A stretch of 7,119 nucleotides of DNA, from assembly GCA_016763215.1 (NCBI GenBank), contig JAESUF010000248.1:1-7119 (forward strand), written 5' to 3'. The notes under the pieces are model-generated. The model was given only the letters and a program-made list of their open reading frames with translations, had not been told where the DNA came from and did not search any database. Source of the stretch: Flavobacteriaceae bacterium (GTDB taxonomy: Bacteria; Bacteroidota; Bacteroidia; Flavobacteriales; Flavobacteriaceae). Made by a program: the position numbers and the translations under genes. Positions 1 to 7,119 of this stretch are shown piece after piece (position 1 is the first letter of the stretch; each line of letters starts with the position of its first letter).

Positions 1-1
1 A

Positions 2-781
2 AGTAAAGGAAAATTGTTTGCTTTTGATCAAGATATGGACGCGGTTAAGAATGAAATTGAGGATGATCGATTTGTATTAATCAAAGAGAATTTCAAATAC
101 ATCAGTAGGTTTTTGAAATTTTATGGAGTACGAAAAGTTGATGGTGTTCTTGCAGATTTAGGTGTGTCGTCACACCAATTTGATGAAGGAGAAAGAGGGT
201 TTTCAATTCGGTTTGATGGTGAATTGGATATGAGAATGAATCAAAATTCAAAGGTGTCTGCGAAAAAAATCGTGAACGATTATCCAGAAGAGCGGTTGGC
301 AAATGTTTTGTTTTTGTATGGAGAATTAAGAAATGCTAGAGCTATTGCAAAAACAATAGTAGAGGAAAGAGAAAATGAAAAGATAGAAACAAGTTTTCAG
401 CTAAGGCAGGTACTGAAAAAGTATTTACCGCAAGCAAAAGAACATAAGATATTAGCTCAAATATTTCAAGCGATTCGAATAGAAGTAAACGAAGAGTTGG
501 AAGTTTTGAAAGAATTTTTAAATCAAATGCCAGGTATTTTAAAGTCAGACGGGAGGTTAAGTGTAATCTCTTATCATTCTTTAGAGGATCGGTTGGTAAA
601 GCGATTTATTAGATCAGGATTATTTAGCGGCGAGCCCGAGAAGGATTTTTTTGGAAACATAAGTGTTCCATTAATGAAAGTAGGAAAGTTAATAGTGCCT
701 ACCCCACAGGAAATTAACGTTAATAACAGGGCTCGCAGCGCTAAATTAAGAGTGGCTACATTAAAAAATGTACATGTCTAA
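2..781 (+). CDS. rsmH: 16S rRNA (cytosine(1402)-N(4))-methyltransferase RsmH, 5'-truncated by window edge
   Basis: RsmH (formerly MraW) uses S-adenosylmethionine to N4-methylate C1402 in the 16S rRNA decoding centre. The frame is open from base 2 and gives 259 visible residues. The family is about 300 residues long, so roughly the first 40 (the N-terminal HNPVL and glycine-rich SAM motifs) lie outside the window. Visible family motifs are FAFDQD (visible residues 6-11, SAM-binding acidic end of a strand), DLGVSSHQFD (52-61) followed by GERGFS (63-68), the YGE/RNARAIA segment (106-115), a QAIRIEVNEEL segment near 156-166, and SVISYHSLEDR near 187-197. The C-terminus has the usual NNRARSAKLRVA ending. 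A TTG at position 14 is an internal leucine, not a start. The last 14 bases overlap the start of the next gene, which suggests translational coupling. Nothing looks broken; the truncation comes only from the window. Confidence 0.97.
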   Translation, partial: SKGKLFAFDQDMDAVKNEIEDDRFVLIKENFKYISRFLKFYGVRKVDGVLADLGVSSHQFDEGERGFSIRFDGELDMRMNQNSKVSAKKIVNDYPEERLANVLFLYGELRNARAIAKTIVEERENEKIETSFQLRQVLKKYLPQAKEHKILAQIFQAIRIEVNEELEVLKEFLNQMPGILKSDGRLSVISYHSLEDRLVKRFIRSGLFSGEPEKDFFGNISVPLMKVGKLIVPTPQEINVNNRARSAKLRVATLKNVHV

Positions 782-1100
782 AGTAAAAAAAAATGTTTAC
801 GAAGTTTTAAAAGGAGCCTTTCTTATGAATGAATCTGCTTTTAAAAATTGGAGAATGATCATTTTTATTGTAGCCCTCTTATTAATAATGATTTCTAGTG
901 CACATAGCTCTGATAAAAAAGTAATCAAAATTTCGGAGCTCAATAAATTGAAGCGAGAGTTACGAGCTGAATATATAGACACTCAAACAACACTGATGCA
1001 AATGAAAATGGAGTCCAATATTCGTCAGCGAGCAAAAAAGATGGGACTAGAGCCAGCAGAGACTCCACCTAAAAGAATAAAAGTAATTAATAAGGAATAA
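768..1100 (+). CDS. ftsL: FtsL-like cell division membrane protein (Bacteroidota type)
   Basis: This 110-residue protein has FtsL architecture: a short basic cytoplasmic N-terminus, one membrane segment (about residues 29-45, MIIFIVALLLIMISSAH), then a charged, probably coiled-coil periplasmic stretch (about 52-92). FtsL proteins are bitopic divisome components that act with FtsB and FtsQ to control FtsW/FtsI septal synthesis. The segment around LKGAFLMNESAFKNWR and the tail ETPPKRIKV match what I recall of the FtsL-like family of Bacteroidota, which is barely similar to E. coli FtsL; the assignment also rests on its position between rsmH and ftsI. The start is uncertain. ATG 768 (A-rich upstream, 14-base overlap with rsmH) and ATG 774 (8-base overlap) are both plausible. 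ATG 825 (Met20) has an AAGGAG sequence 8 bases upstream but would remove the conserved N-terminus. I chose 768. An 11-base gap separates it from ftsI. Confidence 0.85.
   Translation: MYMSKVKKNVYEVLKGAFLMNESAFKNWRMIIFIVALLLIMISSAHSSDKKVIKISELNKLKRELRAEYIDTQTTLMQMKMESNIRQRAKKMGLEPAETPPKRIKVINKE
811..816 (+). promoter_or_regulatory. Possible internal Shine-Dalgarno (AAGGAG) ahead of ftsL Met20
   Basis: AAGGAG lies 8 bases before the in-frame ATG at 825-827 inside the FtsL-like gene. It could set an alternative start giving a 91-residue protein that keeps the membrane segment and coiled coil. Bacteroidota depend little on Shine-Dalgarno pairing, and the residues upstream of Met20 look conserved in the family, so this may be only Lys-Gly codons (AAA GGA). 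It is listed because it affects start choice. Confidence 0.25.
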
Positions 1101-1111
1101 AAAACATCACT

Positions 1112-3127
1112 TTGAATACTCATAAAAAAAGCATACTCAAAAAATTCTACTTAGTAGCTGCTTTTATGACGCTCCTTCTTTTTTTAATTATATCCAGAGT
1201 AGTCAACATACAATATTTTCAAGGAGATAAATACCGCAAAATTTCCAAAGAGTTAACCAGAAAGCCTTTTACTATTTATGCAAATAAGGGGAACGTCTAT
1301 GCTGCTGATGGTAATTTATTAGCGACTTCTATGTCGAAATTTACAATCCGAATGGATGTAATGTCGGTTGAAGGAAAAACTTTTGAAAAAGAAGTAAAAC
1401 TATTATCAAAATCATTGTCAGAATTTTTAGGAAAGTCGAGTAGTTTTTATGAGAAAAAATTACGTAATGCGAAAAAATTCAAAAACAGGTACTTGCTAAT
1501 TGCAAGGAATGTTGGATACAACGATTATGTGAAAATGAAGCAGTTTCCCATCTTTAAATTAGGGGTTTTTAAAGGTGGGTTCATTGCTGAACAAAAAACA
1601 GTACGTGCGCATCCCATCGGAAAAATTGCAGAACGTACCATTGGTTATCATGACTATCGTGGAGAAGCTGGAATTGAAGGTGCTTATTTTAAAAAGATGA
1701 AAGGTGAAGATGGTTCTAGATGGAAGCAAAAAATCGGAAAAGGTCAATGGAAGCCCATTAACGATGTAAACGAAATTGAGCCTCTAGATGGAAACGATGT
1801 CATCACTACTATCGATGTTAATATTCAGGACATTACACATCACGCTTTGCTAAAGCAGTTAGAGTACTTTGAAGCAGATCATGGTTGTGCAGTAGTTATG
1901 GAAACTGCAACTGGAGAAATTAAAGCCATTTCCAATTTAGGACGCACTTCTAAAGGGAAATATTATGAGAAAAGAAATTACGCAGTTTGGGAAGCGCATG
2001 AACCTGGATCTACATTTAAGTTAGCAAGTCTAATGGCTTTATTGGATGATAAAGTAATAGATACCTCTACAGTTGTTGATACAGAGAAAGGAAGAATTTT
2101 TATTCATGGTAAAAAAGTAGAAGATTCTCAAAGAGGTGGTTATGGTAAAATATCTGCTGCTAGAGTTTTTGAAGTGTCGTCTAATGTTGGAATTGTAAAG
2201 CTTACCCGGAAACACTATGATGACAATCCTGAGAAGTTTATGGAGCATCTTGAAAATTACGGACTTACAAAAAAAATAGGACTACCAATAAAAGGTGAAG
2301 GGAAGCCAGTTTTCCCACATCCAAAGAAAAAAGGTTGGAATAAAATAAGTTTAGAATGGATGTCTTGGGGGTATGGTATTGCTATTACGCCACTACAAAC
2401 ATTAACGTTTTACAATGCAGTTGCTAATAATGGGGAGATGGTGAAGCCACGATTCGTTAAAGAATTGAAAAGAGGAAATAGAACTGTAGAAGTGTACGAG
2501 AAAGTGGTTATGAATCCACAGATAGCTTCCCCAGAAGCCATTAGGAAATTAAAAACAATAATGGAAAACGTTGTAATAAAAGGAACTGCAGATAATATTT
2601 ATTCTCCCAATTTTTCAATGGCAGGAAAAACAGGTACTGCTAAAAAGTATGTAGGTAAGCATGTCAATGAAAAAGGAGATACAATAGCGGCGGGGTATTC
2701 AAACAAAAGATATGTAGCTTCATTTGTAGGTTTTTTTCCTGTAGACAAACCAAAATATACATGCATCGTTGTGATTCATGATCCAAATAAAAAGAAAGGA
2801 TACTATGGGGCAACTGTTGCGGCTCCTGTATTTAAAGAGATTGCCCAAAAAACATATATAAGTACTCCTGCTGAATGTGAAGTTGTGAAAGAAATTATTT
2901 CCTCGGAAAAGATTGAAGAACAATATGCAAGCTTTGATAAAGTACTCAATGGTGATGATGAAAAAGTGCCTAATGTAAAGGGGATGCCAGCAATGGATGC
3001 GATTTCTCTGTTGGAAAATTTTGGATTAAAAGTGAAAGTTGAAGGTGTAGGGAAAGTAAAAAAACAATCGATTAAAAAAGGGACTCCAATTAGAAAAGGA
3101 GCAACCATTATTTTAAATCTGTCTTAA
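1112..3127 (+). CDS. ftsI: Class B penicillin-binding protein, septal DD-transpeptidase FtsI/PBP3 with C-terminal PASTA domain
   Basis: This 671-residue inner-membrane peptidoglycan transpeptidase cross-links stem peptides during septation and normally works with the glycosyltransferase FtsW. Order of parts: cytoplasmic tail; single membrane anchor (about 12-30); non-catalytic PBP dimerisation module (about 50-210); transpeptidase domain (about 255-580) with S300-T-F-K303 (catalytic Ser300), S356-S-N358 and K506-T-G-T509; a charged linker of about 35 residues; and one PASTA domain (about 618-671) starting VPNVKGMPAMDAISLLENFG and running to the stop. A periplasmic catalytic domain and the place between ftsL and murE favour FtsI over the elongation enzyme PBP2. 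The start must be TTG 1112: an in-frame TAA lies at 1091-1093 with no ATG or GTG after it, and the next Met (residue 19) is inside the membrane anchor. In the first module the canonical RG motif reads K59-G60. The gene is intact, and its stop is one base from murE. Confidence 0.96.
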   Translation: MNTHKKSILKKFYLVAAFMTLLLFLIISRVVNIQYFQGDKYRKISKELTRKPFTIYANKGNVYAADGNLLATSMSKFTIRMDVMSVEGKTFEKEVKLLSKSLSEFLGKSSSFYEKKLRNAKKFKNRYLLIARNVGYNDYVKMKQFPIFKLGVFKGGFIAEQKTVRAHPIGKIAERTIGYHDYRGEAGIEGAYFKKMKGEDGSRWKQKIGKGQWKPINDVNEIEPLDGNDVITTIDVNIQDITHHALLKQLEYFEADHGCAVVMETATGEIKAISNLGRTSKGKYYEKRNYAVWEAHEPGSTFKLASLMALLDDKVIDTSTVVDTEKGRIFIHGKKVEDSQRGGYGKISAARVFEVSSNVGIVKLTRKHYDDNPEKFMEHLENYGLTKKIGLPIKGEGKPVFPHPKKKGWNKISLEWMSWGYGIAITPLQTLTFYNAVANNGEMVKPRFVKELKRGNRTVEVYEKVVMNPQIASPEAIRKLKTIMENVVIKGTADNIYSPNFSMAGKTGTAKKYVGKHVNEKGDTIAAGYSNKRYVASFVGFFPVDKPKYTCIVVIHDPNKKKGYYGATVAAPVFKEIAQKTYISTPAECEVVKEIISSEKIEEQYASFDKVLNGDDEKVPNVKGMPAMDAISLLENFGLKVKVEGVGKVKKQSIKKGTPIRKGATIILNLS

Positions 3128-3128
3128 A

Positions 3129-4592
3129 TTGAAGTATTTAAAAGACATATTATATAAAGTACCTGTAAATGCTGTTTACGGAGATACGACTATTGAAGTT
3201 TCCAATGTGATTTTTGATTCGAGGAAAGTTCAAAAAGGTGATCTTTTTGTGGCATTAAAGGGAGTTACAGTAGATGGTCACTTATACATTCAGAAAGCAA
3301 TTGATCTTGGCGCTAGTGCTATTCTATGCGAAGAATTGCCAGAAAAGAAAAAAGAAGATGTAACCTATATTCAGGTTGATGATTCTAACACAAGTTTAGC
3401 AATTACTGCTTCTAATTTTTATGACAATCCTTCTCGAAAGCTGAAATTGGTAGGCGTTACAGGAACCAATGGTAAAACAACCATAGCATCACTTTTGTAT
3501 CAACTTTTTCAAAAAGCAGGATATAAAACAGGGCTGCTTTCAACAGTTAAGGTTGTTGTTGATAAAGAGGAGTATTCTGCTACTCATACAACACCAGATT
3601 CTGTAAGCATTAATCAGTATTTAAATCAAATGGTAGTTGCTGGTGTAGATTTTTGTTTTATGGAAGTAAGTTCACATGGGATACATCAAAAAAGAACTGA
3701 AGGTTTAGATTTTTGTGGAGGGATATTTACCAACCTATCTCATGATCATCTAGATTACCATGATACGTTTGCTGAATATAGAGATGTGAAAAAAAGGTTC
3801 TTTGATTCTTTGTCAAAAACAGCTTTTGCATTGGTGAATATTGATGATAGAAACGGGAATATAATGATTCAAAACACCAAAGCAAAGAAAAGAACTTATG
3901 CGTTAAAGACGTTGGCAGATTATAAAGCAAAAATCATTGAAAAGAGTTTTTCAGGAACATTGTTGTCTGTAAATGGTGTAGAGGTATGGACAAAACTAAT
4001 AGGAAGTTTCAATGCATATAACCTATTAGCAATTATTGGGATTGCTGTTGAATTGGGGTTAGATCAATTGGAGGTATTAACCATTGTAAGTGAATTAGAA
4101 AGTGTTAGTGGAAGGTTTGAAAACATTGTCTCAGAAAATGGTGTGACTGCAATTGTAGATTATGCCCATACACCAGACGCGTTAAAAAATGTGTTGGAAA
4201 CAATTAATGAAATAAGAACTGACAATGAAAAATTAATCACAGTTGTTGGTTGTGGGGGAGATAGAGATACGATGAAAAGACCGAAAATGGCTCACATTGC
4301 TTCAGAATTAAGCAATCAAGCAATTTTCACATCTGACAATCCAAGAACTGAAAATGCAGAAACTATTTTAGAAGAAATGGAGGCTGGTGTTTCTCCAGAA
4401 AATTATAAAAAAACCTTAACGATTTTAGATAGAAGGCAAGCGATCAAAACAGCTTGTAAATTTTCTGAAAGAGGAGATATTTTATTGATAGCAGGAAAAG
4501 GTCATGAAGCCTACCAAGAAATTAATGGGAAGCGATTCCATTTCGATGATTTAGAAGAAGTAACACAATGCTTTAACCTTTTAAAAAAATAG
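3129..4592 (+). CDS. murE: UDP-N-acetylmuramoyl-L-alanyl-D-glutamate--2,6-diaminopimelate ligase MurE
   Basis: This 487-residue cytoplasmic ATP-dependent Mur ligase adds the third amino acid to UDP-MurNAc-L-Ala-D-Glu. Three Mur domains are visible: an N-terminal UDP-binding domain (about 1-105, with FDSRKV at 29-34), a central ATPase and a C-terminal domain. Key motifs are the P-loop GTNGKTT (112-118), TTPD (154-157), EVSSHG (179-184), [10 protein letters not shown] (202-211), the lysine expected to be carbamylated (K221 in YRDVK), YAHTPDAL (345-352), GCGGDRD (374-380), DNPRTE (403-408) and GKGHE (456-460). DNPR is the signature of meso-diaminopimelate-adding MurE, against the different motif of L-Lys-adding enzymes, so meso-DAP is the inferred substrate. 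TTG 3129 is the only possible standard start: an in-frame TAA is at 3114-3116, and the next Met (168) would remove the P-loop. One base separates it from ftsI and one from mraY, so coupled translation is likely. Confidence 0.97.
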   Translation: MKYLKDILYKVPVNAVYGDTTIEVSNVIFDSRKVQKGDLFVALKGVTVDGHLYIQKAIDLGASAILCEELPEKKKEDVTYIQVDDSNTSLAITASNFYDNPSRKLKLVGVTGTNGKTTIASLLYQLFQKAGYKTGLLSTVKVVVDKEEYSATHTTPDSVSINQYLNQMVVAGVDFCFMEVSSHGIHQKRTEGLDFCGGIFTNLSHDHLDYHDTFAEYRDVKKRFFDSLSKTAFALVNIDDRNGNIMIQNTKAKKRTYALKTLADYKAKIIEKSFSGTLLSVNGVEVWTKLIGSFNAYNLLAIIGIAVELGLDQLEVLTIVSELESVSGRFENIVSENGVTAIVDYAHTPDALKNVLETINEIRTDNEKLITVVGCGGDRDTMKRPKMAHIASELSNQAIFTSDNPRTENAETILEEMEAGVSPENYKKTLTILDRRQAIKTACKFSERGDILLIAGKGHEAYQEINGKRFHFDDLEEVTQCFNLLKK

Positions 4593-4593
4593 A

Positions 4594-5820
4594 ATGCTGT
4601 ATTATATATTTGAATATTTAGAAACTCAATTTGATTTCCCTGGGGCAGGATTATTCCAATATATTACCTTTAGGGCAGCTGCAGCATTTATTTTAGCATT
4701 ACTTGTTTCTACTATTTTTGGAAAAAGAATCATCAATTTTTTAAGAAAACAACAAGTAGGAGAAACAATCAGAGATTTAGGATTGGAGGGGCAAACTCAA
4801 AAGGAGGGAACACCAACTATGGGAGGATTGATAATTATCTTTTCAACTCTAATCCCAGTACTTCTTTTAACAAAACTCGATAATATTTATGTAATCATTC
4901 TATTGATTACAACGGTATGGATGGGACTGATAGGTTTCTTAGATGATTATATTAAAGTATTTAAAAAGAACAAGGCAGGATTAAAAGGGAAATTCAAAAT
5001 TTTAGGTCAAGTAGGCCTGGGGTTAATTGTTGGGTCAATCCTTTATTTTAATGATGATGTAACCATCAAAGAACAGCTGCCAGTCGAGCAACAAATTGTA
5101 CAACAAGATGGTAAGCGTATCATTTTTGATGCTGCTCATAAAACAACAAAAACTACTGTTCCATTCTTAAAGGATAATGAATTAGATTATAGTAATTTTC
5201 TTAGCTTTTTAGGTGATGGTTATGAGAAATACGGATGGCTGGTGTTTATTTTTGTGACCATATTTATTGTGACAGGAATTTCTAATGGTGCAAATCTTAC
5301 AGATGGAATAGATGGTCTCGCTGCAGGTTCCTCGGCAATTATAGTCATAGTGCTAGCATTATTTGCTTGGATTTCAGGAAACATTGTTTTTGCAGATTAC
5401 CTAGATGTCATGTACATCCCCAATTCGGGTGAGATGACAGTATACATACTAGCCTTTGCAGGAGCATTGATTGGGTTTTTATGGTACAATACTTATCCAG
5501 CACAAGTTTTTATGGGAGATACTGGTAGTTTAACAATCGGAGGAATTATTGCTGTGATTGCGATTTCTATTCGTAAGGAATTACTGCTTCCAATTTTAGC
5601 TGGAATTTTTGTAGTAGAAAACTTATCGGTTATGCTACAGGTTTCCTATTTCAAATACACAAGAAAAAAATTCGGTGAGGGAAGACGCATTTTTAAAATG
5701 TCTCCTTTGCATCATCATTATCAAAAATCAGGATATCACGAGAGTAAAATTGTTGTTCGTTTCTGGATTGTTGGAATCCTGTTAGCGGTATTTACAATAG
5801 TGACATTGAAATTAAGATAG
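4594..5820 (+). CDS. mraY: Phospho-N-acetylmuramoyl-pentapeptide transferase MraY (lipid I synthase)
   Basis: This polytopic inner-membrane enzyme transfers phospho-MurNAc-pentapeptide from UDP to undecaprenyl phosphate, giving lipid I and UMP. At 408 residues it is longer than the roughly 360 of E. coli MraY. About ten hydrophobic segments are spread through it. Family signatures are GTPTMGG (72-78), the Mg-linked D117-D118 in [29 protein letters not shown] (234-243, with D237 and D240), [14 protein letters not shown] (299-312, with D309), and the cytoplasmic [10 protein letters not shown] (371-380, triple His 373-375). Most of the extra length sits between the fourth and fifth membrane segments (about 153-212), a loop that is periplasmic in known MraY structures. 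ATG 4594 begins one base after the murE TAG. murF, which lies between murE and mraY in E. coli, is absent here; that is common in Bacteroidota. Confidence 0.97.
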   Translation: MLYYIFEYLETQFDFPGAGLFQYITFRAAAAFILALLVSTIFGKRIINFLRKQQVGETIRDLGLEGQTQKEGTPTMGGLIIIFSTLIPVLLLTKLDNIYVIILLITTVWMGLIGFLDDYIKVFKKNKAGLKGKFKILGQVGLGLIVGSILYFNDDVTIKEQLPVEQQIVQQDGKRIIFDAAHKTTKTTVPFLKDNELDYSNFLSFLGDGYEKYGWLVFIFVTIFIVTGISNGANLTDGIDGLAAGSSAIIVIVLALFAWISGNIVFADYLDVMYIPNSGEMTVYILAFAGALIGFLWYNTYPAQVFMGDTGSLTIGGIIAVIAISIRKELLLPILAGIFVVENLSVMLQVSYFKYTRKKFGEGRRIFKMSPLHHHYQKSGYHESKIVVRFWIVGILLAVFTIVTLKLR

Positions 5821-5828
5821 AATTTGTC

Positions 5829-5848
5829 ATTCCTGCTAAGGTGGGGAT
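5829..5848 (+). repeat. Small hairpin, possibly a degenerate dispersed (REP-like) repeat, in the mraY-murD gap
   Basis: In the 40-base gap between mraY and murD, ATTCCTGC (5829-5836) and GTGGGGAT (5841-5848) can form an 8-pair stem in the + strand RNA around the loop TAAG. Three of the pairs are G-U, so the minus-strand transcript would pair poorly. The sequence GTCATTCCTGC...GGATTC resembles the short GTCATTCC-NGC / GC-NGGAATC palindromes I recall as dispersed repeats in many bacterial genomes, here with mutations. There is no following U-tract, so it is not an intrinsic terminator. The repeat identity is inference from one copy. Confidence 0.45.
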
Positions 5849-5860
5849 TCAAAAATAAAA

Positions 5861-7119
5861 ATGAAAAGATTAGTAATACTTGGCGGAGGGGAAAGTGGAG
5901 TAGGAACCGCCATTTTAGGGAAGAAAAAAGGATATGAGGTCTTTGTCTCAGACAAAGGAATCATTCAAAATAAGTACAAAGAAGTTCTTTTACATCATGA
6001 AATAAATTTTGAAGAACAACAGCATACAGAGTCATTGATTTTAAATGCTGATGTTGTAATGAAAAGTCCTGGGATTCCAGAAAGAGTAGCAATTGTTCAA
6101 GAATTGATAAACAAGAAAGTTTCTGTGATTTCAGAAATTGAATTTGTCTCACAATTTACAGATGCGACAATTGTTGCGATTACAGGATCTAATGGAAAAA
6201 CCACAACAACAATGCTAACTTATCATTTGATGAAAGAGTTTGCAATGAATGTTGGAATGGCAGGGAATATTGGAGATAGTTTCGCGCTGCAAGTTGCAGA
6301 AAAAGACTATAAAAATTATGTGTTGGAGTTAAGTAGTTTTCAGTTAGACGGAATCTGTAATTTCAAACCACACATTGCAATACTTACCAATATTACTCCC
6401 GATCATTTAGATCGATATGACTATGACTTTGATAAGTATATAGCTTCAAAATTTAGAATTACTAAGAATCAAACATCGGAAGATTTTTTGATTTACGATG
6501 CAGATGATGTAGTAATACAACAATGGTTAAAAGAACACCAAGTAGATGCAAAATTAGTTCCATTCTCTATAGAAAAAGAATTGGATTATGGCGCGTTTTT
6601 AAGAGGAGATAAAATGATAACAAAATTAAATACAGAAAAATTTAGCATGAGCATTTCTAAACTAACATTACAAGGAAAACATAATGTAAAGAACACCATG
6701 GCAGCAACATTAGCGTCACAGTTGCTTAATGTAAGAAGTCAATCTATTAAAGAAAGTTTGGCAAAATTTGAAGGTGCTGAGCATCGCTTAGAGAATGTGC
6801 AGAGAGTAAATGGAGTTCAATTTATTAACGATTCTAAGGCAACCAATGTGAATGCTACTTTCTATGCATTGGAATGTATGGAGAGACCTACAGTTTGGAT
6901 TGTTGGGGGAGTAGATAAAGGGAATGATTACCATGATTTAATGCCTTTAGTAAGAGAAAAGGTAAAAGCAATTGTTTGTTTGGGTGAGGATAATGAAAAA
7001 TTGAAAGAAGTTTTTTCAAACGTAGTAGAAATGATGATTGAAACTGCTGGAGCTGAAGAAGCTGTAAAAGTAGCTTATAAGTTATCGCAAAAAGGAGATG
7101 CTGTTTTATTATCTCCAGC
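5861..7119 (+). CDS. murD: UDP-N-acetylmuramoyl-L-alanine--D-glutamate ligase MurD, 3'-truncated by window edge
   Basis: This cytoplasmic Mur ligase adds D-Glu to UDP-MurNAc-L-Ala, the step before MurE. The frame is open from ATG 5861 to the right edge and gives 419 full codons; the family runs about 440-450 residues, so only the C-terminal end is missing. Motifs are the N-terminal nucleotide-fold strand LVILGGGESGVG (4-15), KSPGIP (68-73), the P-loop GSNGKTT (109-115), LELSSFQL (155-162), NITPDHLDRY (177-186), the lysine expected to be carbamylated (K197 in YIASK), EHRLE (307-311), NDSKATN (323-329), VGGVDKGNDY (348-357), and VLLSP at the cut, where the family reads VLLSPACASFD. ATG 5861 is the only usable start because an in-frame TAA is at 5837-5839; it follows an A-rich tract (5851-5860), typical for Bacteroidota. 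In related genomes ftsW, murG and murC usually follow, outside this window. Confidence 0.97.
   Translation, partial: MKRLVILGGGESGVGTAILGKKKGYEVFVSDKGIIQNKYKEVLLHHEINFEEQQHTESLILNADVVMKSPGIPERVAIVQELINKKVSVISEIEFVSQFTDATIVAITGSNGKTTTTMLTYHLMKEFAMNVGMAGNIGDSFALQVAEKDYKNYVLELSSFQLDGICNFKPHIAILTNITPDHLDRYDYDFDKYIASKFRITKNQTSEDFLIYDADDVVIQQWLKEHQVDAKLVPFSIEKELDYGAFLRGDKMITKLNTEKFSMSISKLTLQGKHNVKNTMAATLASQLLNVRSQSIKESLAKFEGAEHRLENVQRVNGVQFINDSKATNVNATFYALECMERPTVWIVGGVDKGNDYHDLMPLVREKVKAIVCLGEDNEKLKEVFSNVVEMMIETAGAEEAVKVAYKLSQKGDAVLLSP

Noticed and set aside
102..302. Short minus-strand open frames opposite rsmH, ftsL, ftsI, murE and murD
   Set aside because: All are 61-69 codons, antisense to clearly conserved genes, and without family motifs or plausible start context.
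2269..2276. A8 run in ftsI as a phase-variable tract
   Set aside because: Runs of 7-9 A occur at Lys codons throughout this AT-rich window, and the reading frame is intact in an essential gene.
2803..3108. 101-codon minus-strand open frame opposite the 3' end of ftsI
   Set aside because: It lies wholly antisense to the conserved transpeptidase/PASTA region, has no recognisable motif, and reads as the low-complexity complement of a Lys/Glu-rich gene.
5821..5860. Possible Bacteroidota promoter (TTTG at 5823 with TAAAAATG at 5857) before murD
   Set aside because: The separation of about 30 bases is too long for the TTTG / TAnnTTTG arrangement, and the second element does not match well.
5829..5860. 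Intrinsic terminator between mraY and murD
   Set aside because: The hairpin has three G-U pairs and is followed by an A-rich tract rather than a U-tract, and termination here would cut off murD from the cluster.
1..7119. Hidden accessory system, mobile element, CRISPR or RNA gene
   Set aside because: More than 99 percent of the window is covered by intact conserved dcw genes on one strand; I saw no direct repeats, inverted-repeat ends, tRNA-like folds or array structure.

Overview
This window is an internal piece of a division and cell wall (dcw) cluster, read entirely from the + strand, from a member of the Bacteroidota, most likely Flavobacteriia. The assignment rests on five observations: the AT-rich sequence; the gene order rsmH - ftsL-like - ftsI - murE - mraY - murD without murF; a divergent FtsL-like protein of the Bacteroidota type; an FtsI with a C-terminal PASTA domain; and a long (408 aa) MraY. 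Start regions are mostly A-rich rather than Shine-Dalgarno-like, which also fits this phylum. I do not assign a genus.

Layout: 2-781 is the 3' part of rsmH (16S rRNA m4C1402 methyltransferase), cut by the left edge. 768-1100 is a small membrane FtsL-like division protein whose start overlaps the end of rsmH. 1112-3127 is a class B penicillin-binding protein (FtsI/PBP3 type) with a PASTA domain. 3129-4592 is murE and 4594-5820 is mraY. A 40-base gap holding a small hairpin follows. 5861 to the right edge is murD, which lacks only its last few dozen residues. All reading frames are intact, and gaps are 1 to 40 bases or an overlap, so this looks like one transcription unit whose promoter lies outside the window. 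There is no gene-free stretch over 300 bases.

The genes work together. MurD and MurE add D-Glu and the third residue (meso-diaminopimelate by its motif) to the cytoplasmic UDP-MurNAc peptide. MraY moves the finished phospho-MurNAc-pentapeptide onto undecaprenyl phosphate to give lipid I. FtsI cross-links the exported units at the division septum, where the FtsL-like protein is expected to be a structural partner. RsmH is the ribosome-modifying passenger usual in this cluster.

I see no mobile element, CRISPR array, RNA gene, defence system or other accessory system. The points worth a second look are modest: two consecutive TTG starts, near-abutting stop/start junctions, an uncertain ftsL start, an enlarged MraY periplasmic loop, and a hairpin resembling a dispersed repeat between mraY and murD. 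Nothing here looks like an undescribed system.
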